DNA of 64,000 bases from Blastomyces gilchristii SLH14081 (lineage: Eukaryota > Ascomycota > Eurotiomycetes > Onygenales > Ajellomycetaceae): positions 10,734-74,733 of the forward strand of contig NW_003101673.1 in assembly GCF_000003855.2 (NCBI RefSeq), given 5' to 3'. Under the pieces are notes generated by a model. The model ran no database searches. It saw nothing but the letters and a program-made list of their open reading frames with translations, and had not been told where the DNA came from. This document shows, piece after piece, positions 21,342 through 32,842 of the stretch. The position numbers and the translations under genes are program-made. Every line of letters begins with the position of its first letter. Positions within the stretch are counted from its first letter, which is position 1.

Positions 21342-24300
21342 CAAGCTTCTTCTGTCATTTTCTCTCTCTCTTCTGCAGGGAAGGTTGTGTACACACTGAA
21401 TTATAAATATTTAGCTCTGAGTAACTTCTGCTGTTATTCATTCAGTTCTGCACTCTCTCTCTCTTTTATTTCTTTCATCTTCACTTTCTCTGCTTTGACT
21501 TCTAGTTCTGCAGATCTCATGCTCTTCTTCAATTTTTCTACACACATGTATACACATTTCTATATTGACATTTCAGTCAATCTTGTGATAAATGATATTA
21601 ATGTCATACACAGAGTGATAGAGAAATTGAAGATGTATACAGTGTTATTGTAAGAGCAGCTTGCAGCTCTCAAATCTCTTATGAATCTTGAGTTTTGAGA
21701 TTTTCTTTGTTTTTGATATTTTTCAGATGATATGGTGTTGAAAATAGATTAAACATATAATATATGAAAATGAATAAGATGTATATAATAATATTTGTCT
21801 TTTTACAGTCAACTCTTACAGTTGATAATCAATTCATTATCTTTAAGTCATTCTCTTTTCTTTTTTTACACTTTTTCTTTGTCTGCTAGTTACTACTCTT
21901 ATATAATCTCTATATAATACAGTGTTCAATGACTAGATTCAGCAGCTTTCATCTTATAATTCTGTCTTGTGTATTATACTGTCTCTCTTCACTCACTCAG
22001 ATCACTACAGTGAATAACTCATTGAAACTAATCTCATCTGATCTCTGAGCNNNNNNNNNNNNNNNNNNNNNNNNNNNNNNNNNNNNNNNNNNNNNNNNNN
22101 NNNNNNNNNNNNNNNNNNNNNNNNNNNNNNNNNNNNNNNNNNNNNNNNNNTTATGTCTGCTATCTGCAGCACATTATTATACAATCAGCTACAGTCTCAT
22201 CACTTATTGAAGTATGACATTTATCTGATTTCTTCATTACTTCTCATTCTTTTCTTATAATCATGAAAAGATTGAAATAAGTGAGATTATCTGATTTATA
22301 AGCATTTATGATTTCTCTTACTTCATAAGACTTTTCAATTATAAGTCTCTTTTTTTTCAACACTGATAATAGTACTGTGAATAATTATAATCTGCTCAGG
22401 TCTTGCATCTTTATCTTTATAAGATGTAAATTATTTATTAAGTTATATAAGACCTGTCCCTCTGGTTCTTTCAATGCATATGTTCTTAGAGAATGTGATT
22501 TGAGTATTTTATATAGCTTAAATTATCTAGATTAAAACTTTTCAGAACTCTCATTACATACAAGAATTCACATTCTCATCTTGAGACTTAATTTCTTAAC
22601 TAGTGAGTCTTGTATTCTTTTTGATTGAATTGCTCAGTCCAGAAGTAACTTATTAGCTTTTATATATATGTAACTGATCTCTTTCAATCTTGATTCTGTA
22701 TCTGTGACTGCTGTGTCTGTGACTGTTATATTCACAACTGTTGTTTCTGCTGTGTCTTCAACTGCTGTTTTCTTCTTCATCTTTTCTGAAGCATTCTTCA
22801 GAATGCACAGATGCAATTCATACAACAGATAGAATGATAAATACTTGAAGACTGCATGCTGTTGAATTCACATAGCTAATAGCACCTGTCTGAGATATTC
22901 ATCTCATAGTCTCATAGACTTACTCACTAGATATTTCATTAACATGTTGCTCAAGATTTCATTTAAGTGTTTCATCTTTCTGTTTATCTGTGAATGATAT
23001 GATATTGTTCTACAATGTCTTGTCTGTAACTGGCTTATGAAATGTCTCACTACTTCTTTTATAAGATTTACATCATTATCAGTTAAAACCTTATATGATA
23101 TTTCATAGTTGATATAGATCTCATCATGTAGAAACTTCATTATCATCTTCTCTATTATCTCTGAAACTGCTTTCATAACTGATCAATCAGTAGCATAGTC
23201 AATAGCAGTGATTATTCAATAATTTGTATTTAATATTCACAGTAATATGTCTATGAGATTCATCTCTTATTATTTGAATAGTTGTATTATACATTTCATC
23301 TGATATTGTGCTTTTTCACATTCTAATCCTTTCTTAGATTCTTTTGTGACCTGATAATTCAGACACTTGTGAGTATATATCTGAATGTTCTCAGCCATGC
23401 TTGATCAGTATACTCTTGATTTAAGTATACTTATGAGTTCAGAGCTTTCTAAGTGACTGAATTCCTTGTGCATTCAAGTTATTAAGTCATGTCTAAGTGA
23501 ATGTTTTAGATAGAGAGCTTCTACATATTCTAGATCATAGTAAAGCACAACATCATTTTTGAATTTTCTCAGCTTGAAGTTCAGAAGTATCTCTTCTACT
23601 ACTTTTATAAGATACTTATTATCTGACATCTTGTCATTTCTCAAGTGAGAGATCATTGCATTGACTCATTCTGATTTCTTGCATTCTCTTAGTGTGTTTA
23701 ATGTGAACTTCTCTTGTAACTGATTGCATCAGATATCACAGCATCTAATCTCTTTCAGTATTTGATATGAAGATTGTACACTTGAAACTCTGAGATTCAA
23801 TATACTAAGTATTTAAAAGATTTTATCATCAATTGTAGATAGATAAGACTTTTATAATCTATGATTACTATTGTTGTATATCTGTTGTCAATATATCTAT
23901 CTCATAACATCAGCATATGCTTGATTACTAGCAATTTCTTTTTATACACTGAATAATTGAGCTCAGTGCCTGATAGTTTTCTATCATCATATATTATCAG
24001 ATGCAGCTTGCTGTTCTTATTCATCTATAGAAGAGTGTCTCTGATAGCTCATTCAGATATATCTGTTTTAATGTAGAAAGATTTATCACAATCTGATTGA
24101 ATAAGCACTGAGAATGTTATTACATATTCTCTCAGTATGAGAAAAATCTCTTCACACACAGTATTTCAGATAATTGAGTGAAACTTCTTCTTTCACAGAT
24201 TGATATCTGTTTCTCTTAAGAGATCTGAGAGTGATGCAGCTATTCATATGAAATCTTTGATAAATCTGTGATAATATGAGATTAACTCAAGAAACTGTTG

Positions 24301-24494
24301 TACATAATGTACATTTCTCAGTCACAGTTAATTTACTATGACATTCAATTTCTCTGAAATGAGATGTATACAGTCATCACTTATCACATGTCTCACAAAC
24401 TTCAACTCTTTCATTTCATTTCAAACACACACTTGATTGATTTAATATAGAGCTTATACTCTGTCAGAGTTGTAAGCACTTTATCGAGATACTT
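21342..24494 (-). pseudogene. G1L Gypsy-1 copy, 3' part (RT end, RNase H, integrase, 3' extension)
   Basis: This segment mirrors G1R from about 52942 back to 49745. On the minus strand the integrase is readable: the zinc-binding N-terminal part near 23.47-23.66 kb, and the catalytic part at 22904-23176, with a TDN block and the following SYH/NRKMKHLNEIL string typical of Gypsy integrase. RNase H lies near 23.9-24.15 kb. The 3' extension after pol runs to LINE-A at 21342. A 100-base run of N sits at 22051-22150. Stops are common; the element is dead. The plus-strand frame at 21318-21653 is antisense but has an equivalent in G1R. G1L is interrupted at 24495 by the minisatellite element. Confidence 0.85.
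22051..22150. other. Assembly gap of 100 N
   Basis: A run of exactly 100 N inside G1L. The flanks align to G1R at 52069 and 52246, so about 176 bp should be missing here. The N count is probably a placeholder. Confidence 0.9.
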
Positions 24495-25234
24495 TAAATC
24501 TCTCTATATATTATAGAAAAACCAACTTTTCCAAGTAAAATACTCTGTAACATGACCTCACATGATATCACGTGCACCCCATCAAATCCATTCATGGATA
24601 TGTAGTGGCGCCTGCCAATTGCATCACTCTATCTACTCTCTATCATCATCACCGCCTCTAACGCTTCGTAGCACTCTCTATTACTTTCACTTCATACCTC
24701 TACCTTCATCTTATCACTCACTCTTATCATCTCTATCAATCTCTACTACTTCTATCACCTCTATCATCTCTATCATCTCTATCACCTCTATCATCTCTAT
24801 CATCTCTATCACTTCTACCATCTCTATCACCTCTATCATTACTGTCTCTATCATCTCACAGCTTCTTCTATCACTTTCACTTTATATCTCTACTCTAATC
24901 TTATCTTATCACTCACTCTCTTATTACTTCTATTATCTCTATCATCTCTACACTTCTTTCACTCCGACTCTTTCTTATCACCTCTTATCACCTCTTATCA
25001 CCTCTTATCACCTCTTATCACCTTTATCACCTCTATCATCTCTATCACTATCACTGTCTCTATTACCTCGCAGCACTCTCTATTACTTTCACTCTCTATC
25101 TCTACTCTCATCTTATCATTCTACTTCTCTCTTATCATCTCTATTATCTCTCTCATTTCTACCATCTCTATCACCTCTCTTTATCACCTTTTTCACTCTC
25201 TAGTCTCTCTATCATCATCATTATCTCTACTACT
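24495..25234. repeat. Inverted minisatellite element, left arm (pyrimidine-rich)
   Basis: Homology of G1L to G1R breaks at 24495 and resumes at about 32843. The putative target copies are GATACTT (24488-24494) and GATGCTT (32843-32849), which differ by one transition. From about 24617 the plus strand is almost all TCTATCA, TCATC and CTCT units. Longer units begin with a GCAGC- or ACAGC-like start followed by a TATCACTTTCACT-type string near 24668, 24857 and 25070. The 213-residue Ser/Leu-rich open frame across it is an artefact. The arm is broken at 25234 by LINE-D. Confidence 0.75.
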
Positions 25235-25344
25235 ATACACAGCTGCAAAAAAGGGTTCAGAATTAAGCAGATCTATTCAAAAAACAGTGTTCTGGTCTTT
25301 TATAAAGAGAAAGATAAAAGAATCTTGTTTAAATAAGTGAAATA
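25235..25344 (+). mobile_element. LINE-D, 5'-truncated start (RNase H end)
   Basis: The LINE sequence starts abruptly after the target copy TCTACTACT (25226-25234). It is less mutated than the other copies, retaining for example CTGGTC (a Trp codon) near 25290. G2-1 interrupts it at 25345; the last five bases (AAATA) are the mutated left target copy of G2-1. Confidence 0.85.
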
Positions 25345-25653
25345 TGTAAGAGGCCTACGCTGAATAGATCAGTATTATATTGATAGATCTTATATAACAA
25401 AGATAAAAACATTAGAGAAGGAAAGAAAGAGAAAGTGTGAGAATCAGCAATTGAGATGAATATTTATACATGTATGTGATAATGTACACAGTGAAGCTTC
25501 GGGGCGGAAGAATATACACACATTTATAGCAGCTGAGAATCAGTGATTGAGAATGACTGAGAATCAGAGCATATGCATTTGAGAATGAAGTGATTGAAAT
25601 CTGTGAAGTGTAATGAAATAGTCTATATAATTGATCAGGCACAGCTCATCATA
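25345..25653 (-). repeat. G2-1 3' LTR (left)
   Basis: 309 bp, TGTAAG...CATCATA, where the terminal CA has become TA. Same length as the right LTR. Confidence 0.9.
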
Positions 25654-25660
25654 TTAGTCC

Positions 25661-28600
25661 TCTCTTTTCAGAAGCAGTTTTCATTGATCAAGAGCTGCTG
25701 TTTCAGATAATGCAGAACTCAGAGTTCAGGTCAGTTAATTATAGCTGACTTATTTTACAAGATATTGTCAGCTGCGGCTGCAGAATCTCTTATCAAGAAT
25801 ATCTTCAATCTCTCACTCAAGCTCATTATCTTCTTCTATGATGTCTGATGACTGTCAGTCAGAAATCAGCTGAGAAGAGAGCAGATCAGTGACAGCACAG
25901 CAGAGCAAGCTTGTATGAAATACATTATAAATTTCTGATAATGTGTTAAGACAGTAGTTGTGACTATCTAGAACTTCTATCACTTTATACCTGATATAGC
26001 AGTAATCTAGTGTACAAGATGAATATGTAATTCATATATTCTTAAGATTCAATTATATCAGATCTTCTATCTTATATTGTTCTGCAGAGTCTCAGTGAAC
26101 ATTGATTCAATTCTCTTAATCTTGTTTTACAGTTATTATGAAGACCTCTGCTTAATTACAGACATCTCAGAGCTTTATTACTATATTATCAGTGATCTGA
26201 ATTGAACTGTGAGAGTTTGATATAAACTGTGTGATCTCTAGAAGATTCAACACTTTCATATAATATCTGTATATAAGAAAGAACAGACTTATATCTGTTA
26301 AAATAGCATCTCAACTGTTGATAGCAATCTCTGCATGTAGAAGAAGATTATATCAATTATCTTATAAGTGATTACAGAACTTACAAAGATAATTCTTTAT
26401 AATCTGAATTATTCATTGTGATGCATCATCAGTCTCAGAGTAATAGACAGTTAACAGACAGTGTGTAATCTTGAGAACTTGACAGATTCTAGTTCAGAGA
26501 GTGCTTATGAATTGACAGCTCTGATCTGATACTATGAATCTCAGTAATTTATATATCTGATAGAACAGACTCTGTAAAAAAGCTTCAGTGACTTATTCAG
26601 TATTCATCTATTACAAGATTTCAATATTATATCTTTACTTAATTGATTCATAAATAATCAGAATGTTTCTACAACTCTTACTCTTAGATAGATTAACAGT
26701 AAAGTTAATTACTACATCTCATCAGATTCTATCAGAAATATTGAGTAATTTCAGTAGATCTTTTCTACAGTTCTTTCATAAGATAATGAAAGAACAGTGA
26801 TTATAGTTTCAGATAAAGTATCTGATACTGTTTAATATCTCAGGTTAATAGAACTCTCAGAAGATCATTCTATACAGTTATTCACAGCCTGAATAATCAG
26901 TTATACATGAATCATGCATCTCTTGTATTATTCAGATGTGTAAGAGTTCAGAGTGAGAGACTCAGTGTTATTCACAGAATTATAGAGTGTTATTATCATC
27001 AATTAAATATTCTGAGATGTCAGTTCTTACATGTAATTCTGAAAGAAATCAGAATACTTCTTATCATACTACTTCAGTGAGTGTTTGAAGAAGTTCATTG
27101 ATTTGAGCTGCTATATGTCATAGCTTATCTAATGTAGATTCAGAAGAAGTTGAGATATCAGTAACAGTTCTAATTAAAGAAGCATGTATAGTATTATAAG
27201 CTGTTTCATCTTGATTAACTAGTATCTTCAGATTCAAGAGCTGACACTCTCAGTTCATTCAGTGAGTATCTGTTACATTGAATGATATATTCTGCTCTCA
27301 TTGTAAGAGAGCATCTGTCATCAAGTTCTGACTGTCAGAATGATAGTGTATTATAAAATGAAAGCAGCTTAAGAACTCAGATCATTGCATCTGTTATTCA
27401 GTAAGTTTACAGATAGTTATAAAGTATTTAAGATTCTTATAATCTATAACTATCTCAAATTCAGAGACACTTCAGAGTTTAGAGTCTTATTCTTCTAAAC
27501 AGTGTATAATCACAAGAAGTTTCTTATCATAGATCTTATAATTGCATTCAGTGAGACTCAGTTTCTTAAACATGAAGATATATAATTGTAGAATATCTTC
27601 ATCATCATATTATAATATCACTTCTTCTATTATATAGTCAGAGAAATCAGCTTTAACAACTATCTCACAATCAGAATTAAATATTATTAATAGAGAGATA
27701 TTAATGAACATCTTCTTTATCTGTATAAATACAGCTTCAGTGTTCATTAATCATTGAAATACTGAGTCTTTCTTAGTGAGATCTATAAGTAATCTTATAA
27801 TATCTGAGAAGTATTATATAAATCACTGATAGAAGTTAGCAAATTCAATGAAGCTTTATACATCTTTCACAGTATATGAAGCTTCTCATTCAAGAATAAT
27901 AAAGACTTTCTCAGAATTCATTCAAATCCTCTTACTAGCTTCTATAATAAAACTCAGATACTTGATACTCTTGACTTTAAAATCACACTTATTAATATCT
28001 ATCAGTAGTTCTGCTTCTCATAGCTGTTATAATATCTTTCACACATATTCTTGATATTCTTTTCTGAATTCATCAGTGAAGATGAGAATGTCATCTAGAT
28101 AAGTAGATACAAACTTATCAAGAAAATCTCAGAGTGCTCAGTTGATATACTTCTGAAATGTACTGAAAGTGTTAGTCAGTTCAAAGAGTGTGACTATTCA
28201 TTCAAAGAGATTATAACATGTTCAGAATGCTATAAGTCATTCATCTTCTTCAGTGATATAAATCTTATGAAATGCAGTAATAATATCTAGTTTTATAAAT
28301 TATTAAGCTCATCTGATTCATGCTAGAGTTTCATTGATAAGAGATAAGAAATATCAATCTTTCCTTATCAATCTGTTCAGATCTCAGTAGTTCACACAGA
28401 ATTGAAGTTCTTCATCTGATTTCTTTACAAAGAGAATAGAGACTGTGATGAAAGAGTTACTAATACATATGAATTCTTTATTCAACAGATTATTGAGTGT
28501 CTTTTAAAGAAGAAGAAGTTCATCTCAGAACATATTATAAAGAGAGTCTTATGACAGTTTAAGATCTTTATCATTCTTTTTCTCTAACTTAATACTGTGA

Positions 28601-29260
28601 TTCACTTCAGAATCTTGTAAGAGAGATATATTTATAATATTATCTTATCAGAAGATATCTAGATATTCATGATATTATTAAGAGAGTTTTATACAAGAAT
28701 CTGTTATTATAATACAGAATAACTTTTCTAGAGTCTTTTTAATATCAGTCAGACTGATGAAATAGATTGATATATGATTCTGCTATCAGTGAACTTATTG
28801 ATGACTCTGTCAGTGATTTTGATAATGACTTCTTTTTCAGAGTATTTCATACACATTGACAGAGATCTGTGTCAGATTCATGATCTTGTAAATGTTATCT
28901 TTATGAACTCTATCATTGTTAGAGAATATCAAGCTTCTGTTTCAAGTGTTTAATAAGATATCTTATTCAGATAGTCAGATAAATTCTAATATAAGATTAT
29001 AATCAAGATTATTAACTTTATATATATAGACATCTTCATATTGATATTCTCTCACATCTATAGTCAGCTTCATTATATAATGAGTATAAATGTCTTTTGA
29101 ATCATTAAATTCTGCAAGAAGTTAGAATTTTAATAGAAGAATACACTGAAGATTATGATATCTTACAACTGAAGATTTTATCATTGTATAGTGACATAGA
29201 CTGCTATCTATCATAGCTTTCATATTATACATGTTATCAATCACAGTAGATACAAGAATC
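25661..29260 (-). pseudogene. G2-1 pol: protease, RT, RNase H, integrase, chromodomain
   Basis: Pol makes and integrates the cDNA. Reading on the minus strand, a protease-like IDSSLCHYTMI string (DSGA expected) lies near 29.2 kb. The RT holds an intact YLDD at 28090-28101 inside a TYLDDILIF context, which is rare in this window. RNase H and integrase follow over 27.6-26.0 kb. The integrase ends in a GPY/F-like module near 25.95-26.06 kb. The C-terminus (about 25.66-25.83 kb) reads EIEDILDKRF and QYLVK, the hallmark of a chromodomain, which would target integration to modified chromatin. Several Trp codons are TGA, so the protein is not made intact. Domain order and the chromodomain place it among the chromoviruses. 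Confidence 0.85.
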
Positions 29261-29459
29261 ATATTCATTGTTATCTTCTCTTTAAATCATTGTCATCTGA
29301 TCTCTTCAAGCTTCTGTTTATAAATTTGAACAGAAGCTAATCTTTTCTCTGTTTTATCAGAGCATTCTTATAGTTATCTTCTGAATCTTTCTTCACTGCA
29401 ATGTAATTAATGCAGACAGACACTGATCTTTCTTTCAAGTGTGAAGATACATAGATTGA

Positions 29460-30200
29460 TCAGCAGTTGAAAGCAATGTGTTCTGATTAGTTACAGTTGA
29501 TACATACTTTATATTGACATTGATCAGTGACTTCTTCAGAAGTGATCCCAGGAACTTAGAAGCTTGTTCAAACAGCAGAAACTCTTGCTTATGCATAGAC
29601 ATTTGAATTTATTCAGTTCATAGCATCTGTATCATTGCTGTTACTTCTCTTCAGTGTGAGTGTATAAGTGACTGAAATGTAACATCTTCTATCACTGTTC
29701 TGTATACTCTTGAGCTTGATAAGACAGTCATTCAATGTCTGAAGCTGTGTGCAGAAGTCTTTATAAGTCTGATCTTCATCTACACTTATAAGAGCCTGTA
29801 AGAGTTTGAAAGTCAATATCTTCTTAAGCATGCTAATCTTTATTCAATTATCTCAAGATTAATCATTCACTTCTAGAATCTTGGTGTTGAAATCAGAGGT
29901 GAATGTTGTGAGAGAAGTGTTTCTCTGTCAGACACTCTGTAATCAATCTAACACTTTCTATTGCATAGCAGTGTCTTGAAACAGGATATTAAGATGTTTC
30001 ATGATGTTATCAGGTGTTCGCAACACTGATTCAAATACTTTCATTCATGGATGAAACTTCTGTTGTAATTTCAATATTGCTCGGAGTCACTGTGACATCG
30101 CGTCTATGCTCACGTTCGAGAGTTCCATATTATCATTAGACATGGTTATATCAATCGTCAGATGTGTAATCGTATTCTCATATATCTGAGTGTTAGAACT
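29460..30200 (-). pseudogene. G2-1 gag with zinc knuckle
   Basis: The nucleocapsid end of gag is clear: a CINC-x4-H-x4-C knuckle with all four metal ligands intact lies at 29463-29504, interrupted by a stop at a likely Trp codon. Upstream (29613-29831) is a stretch of gag-like helices rich in Leu, Gln and Asp. Further upstream, between about 30.02 and 30.19 kb, CpG dinucleotides survive, unlike the rest. About 260 bp present in G2-2 (41580-41860) are missing, so gag is deleted as well as mutated. Confidence 0.72.
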
Positions 30201-30449
30201 CTCAGGTCTTTCACTGATATTCTCTTATAAGATCTTATTCTCTTCATAAGATCTTGTTACAGAGTCAGAGTGACTGATGAGCAAGCTTCTATCTGAGAAC
30301 TCAGTGTCTGCTTAACTGTTTTAACTGTTTCTCTATTTCTTTATGTGTTATTACATGTTCAGATATCTCTTGATGAATAATTGCTTCTAATAAGAAGATA
30401 ATACATGAATAATCATTTTCTAATAAGAAGATGATGAATGTTTTTATAG

Positions 30450-30758
30450 TGTAAGAGGCCTACACTGAATAGATCAGTATTATATAGATAGGTCTTATAT
30501 AACAAAGATAAAAATGTTAGAGAAGGAAAGAAAGAGAAAGTATGAGAATCAGTGATTAAGATAGATATTTATACATGTATGTGATGATGTACATAGTGAA
30601 GCTTCGGGGTGGAAGAATATACACGCGTTCATAGCAGCTGAGGATCAGTGATTGAGAATGGCTGAGAATCAGAGCATACATGTTCAAGAATGAAGTGATT
30701 GGAATCTGTGAAGTGTAATGAAATAGTCTATATGATTGATCGGGCGCAGCCCGCCACA
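30450..30758 (-). repeat. G2-1 5' LTR (right)
   Basis: 309 bp, TGTAAGAGG...CCACA. It keeps more CpG (GATCGGGCGCAGCCCG near the end) than the left LTR. Confidence 0.9.
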
Positions 30759-31575
30759 AAATGAAAGCTGGTAGAAACAAAAGAAGAGCATATATTATTC
30801 AAGATTTGAGACAAAACTAAAGTGGAAATCTTGTTCAATTAAATGTAAAAAGAAAATATTCTCATCTATAATTCAGCTGAAACTAGAACATGGTTATTTC
30901 AAATCCTATATATAAAGATTTAATGATAGATTTGATTTAACAGAGTGCTCATTCTGCAATGCAAATGAAAATCCTGAGTATATTATAATGCATTGTGCAT
31001 TATACAATAGTCTCAGAGTCAGATTGAAGAAGAAGTATGATTTAAATTAATTAAATATGAGATTCTTATTCTCAACTGAGACAGAAATTAAATACTTAAT
31101 AGACTTTCTATCAGAAACTCAAGCAGCTATAAGAAAATGACTGAATTCAGAAGTATCTGAATATGAAGAGGTGGAAATTAATTAGATATAGTCTGTTAAA
31201 ACAGCTATACACTATCTTTTAATATTTTTTTTTATTTTTTTTTATTATAGTCTCTTTCTACTATACTTGTTTCTTTCTGTTCTTTTCTATCTATCTGTTT
31301 AATATGTCTATCTTTAAGACTATATTCTCTTTTCCTTTGTCATGATATTTTCAAATGATTTCAAAGTATTAAAAGATGTTAAAATACTGTAATTTATAAA
31401 CAGTTTTTGTATTCTGAGCTAGAATTTTCTGATTTTACATATCTGAAATTGATAAATGTATAATAGTTGACTCTATAGATATAGGAAAAACTCTGAGAAC
31501 TAAAGATTCTTTGATTGATATTATAGTCTCTGACTATATACATCTATAATTGAAGAATAATAATAATAATAATAA
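30759..31575 (+). mobile_element. LINE-D, 3' part with (AAT)n tail
   Basis: LINE-D resumes in frame after G2-1 with the second target copy (AAATG). The C-terminal zinc-like block (near 30.95-31.17 kb) and 3' UTR are present; the 3' stem-loop (about 31.49 kb) is mutated on one arm. The tail (AAT)n ends at 31575. The second target copy TCTACTACT follows at 31576-31584, and the pyrimidine minisatellite continues from there. LINE-D is therefore a strongly 5'-truncated insertion of about 0.9 kb. Confidence 0.88.
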
Positions 31576-32842
31576 TCTACTACTCTACAGTCTCTTCTAT
31601 TACTTTTACTATCTCTACTTCTCTCTTACTATCTCTATCACATTTTGATCTCTGTGTTTATAGTATATACTATTAAATACTCTGTAATAAAATCTTATAT
31701 AATGTTATATACATCTTTTTAAATTTATAAATGAGATTGAATAGCTGACTCTACAGTCTGTACAGCTCTGATTAATCTGATAATAATAATAGAGATAATA
31801 CAGAGTGAAAGAGAGTAGTAGAAAAAGTAGAGATAATAATAATAATAGAGAGAATAGAGACTGAAAGAGATGAAAAGAGTGATAACAGTAGATAGAGATA
31901 GAGAATGAAAGTGATAAAGAGAGTTGTGAGACAGTAGAGATAGTGATGATGATAGAGAGAAATTGCAGAGTGATAGAGATAATGATAATAATAGAGAGAG
32001 TAGAGATGAAAGAGATAATAAGAGAGTAAAAGTAGAAAGTGAAAGTGATAGAGAGAGCTATGAAATGATAGATGCGGTGATAATGATAGAGAAGATAGAG
32101 AGTGAAAAAGATGATAAGAGATGATAAGAGATAATAAGAGGTGATAAGAAGTGGTCTGAAGAGAGAGTAAAAGTGATAGAGAGGCTGCAGAGTAGTACAG
32201 ATAATGATGATAATAGAGAGAGTAGAGAATAAGAGGTGAAAGAGGTAGAAGAAGTGATAGAGGTGATACAGAGTGATACGAGGTGAAAGAGAGTGGTAGA
32301 GAGAGAGTAGAGATGGTAGAGATGATGATGATGATAGAGAGAGTAGAGAGTAAGAGATGAAAGAGATAGAAGAGATGATAGAGATGATATAAGATAATAC
32401 AGAGTGAAAGAGAGTGATAGAGAGAGAGAGTAGAGGTGATAGATGTGATGATAATGATAGAGAGAGTAGAGGGTGAAAGAGGTGGAAGAGGTGGAAGAGG
32501 TGGTAAGAGGTGGTAAGAGAGAGATAGAGAGTGGTCCCGAGAGAGAGTGAAAGTGGTAGAGAGGCTGCGGGGTGGTAGAGGCGGTGATGGTGATAGAGGG
32601 GGTGAAGGGGAAGGAGTGAAAGAGGTAGAAGAGATGGTAGAAGTGATACAGAGTGATACAGAGTGGAAGAGGGTGGTAGGGAGAGAGAGTGATAGAGGCA
32701 GTAGAGGTGATGATGGTGGTAGAGAGGGTAGAGAGTAAGGGGTGAAAGGGGTGGTAAAGGGGGGGTAGAGAGTGATTGAAGAGGAGGGTGAAAGTGATAG
32801 AGAGGGCTGCGCAAGCGGAAAAGCGAGCGTAAGCGAGCATTT
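31576..32842. repeat. Inverted minisatellite element, centre and right arm (purine-rich)
   Basis: About 55 bp of pyrimidine repeats follow LINE-D. Next comes an AT-rich centre (about 31640-31785), then about 1 kb of purine-rich GATAGAGAGTAG-like units, which are the inverse of the left arm. Unit starts recur near 32060, 32190, 32570 and 32810. GG and CG become common towards 32450-32842, which ends GCGAGCGTAAGCGAGCATTT. Three long Ser/Leu/His-rich minus-strand frames (up to 369 codons) are translations of the repeat; one begins with Gypsy-1 RT residues and runs into it. The original element was about 2.0 kb with two opposed arms. Confidence 0.78.

Larger units (their letters stand above)
25345..30758 (-). 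mobile_element. G2-1, Gypsy-2 chromovirus (Ty3/Gypsy, minus strand)
   Basis: A 5414-bp LTR retrotransposon with 309-bp LTRs (25345-25653 and 30450-30758) starting TGTAAGAGGCC and ending CA. Target copies AAATA (25340-25344) and AAATG (30759-30763) differ by one transition, and other LINEs show the uninterrupted site. Gag and pol read on the minus strand. The purine tract AAAAGAGAGGA, read on the minus strand just inside the left LTR, fits a polypurine tract and confirms orientation. Compared with G2-2, about 260 bp of the gag region is deleted near 30.06 kb. Confidence 0.93.

Noticed and set aside
24562..25203. 213-codon plus-strand open frame rich in Ser, Ile and Thr
   Set aside because: Produced by TCTATCA and TCATC repeats that lack stop codons; no gene features.
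27848..28054. Plus-strand open frames in Gypsy-2 copies (also 39361-39806)
   Set aside because: They are antisense to RT, which reads on the minus strand with a YLDD/YLND box.
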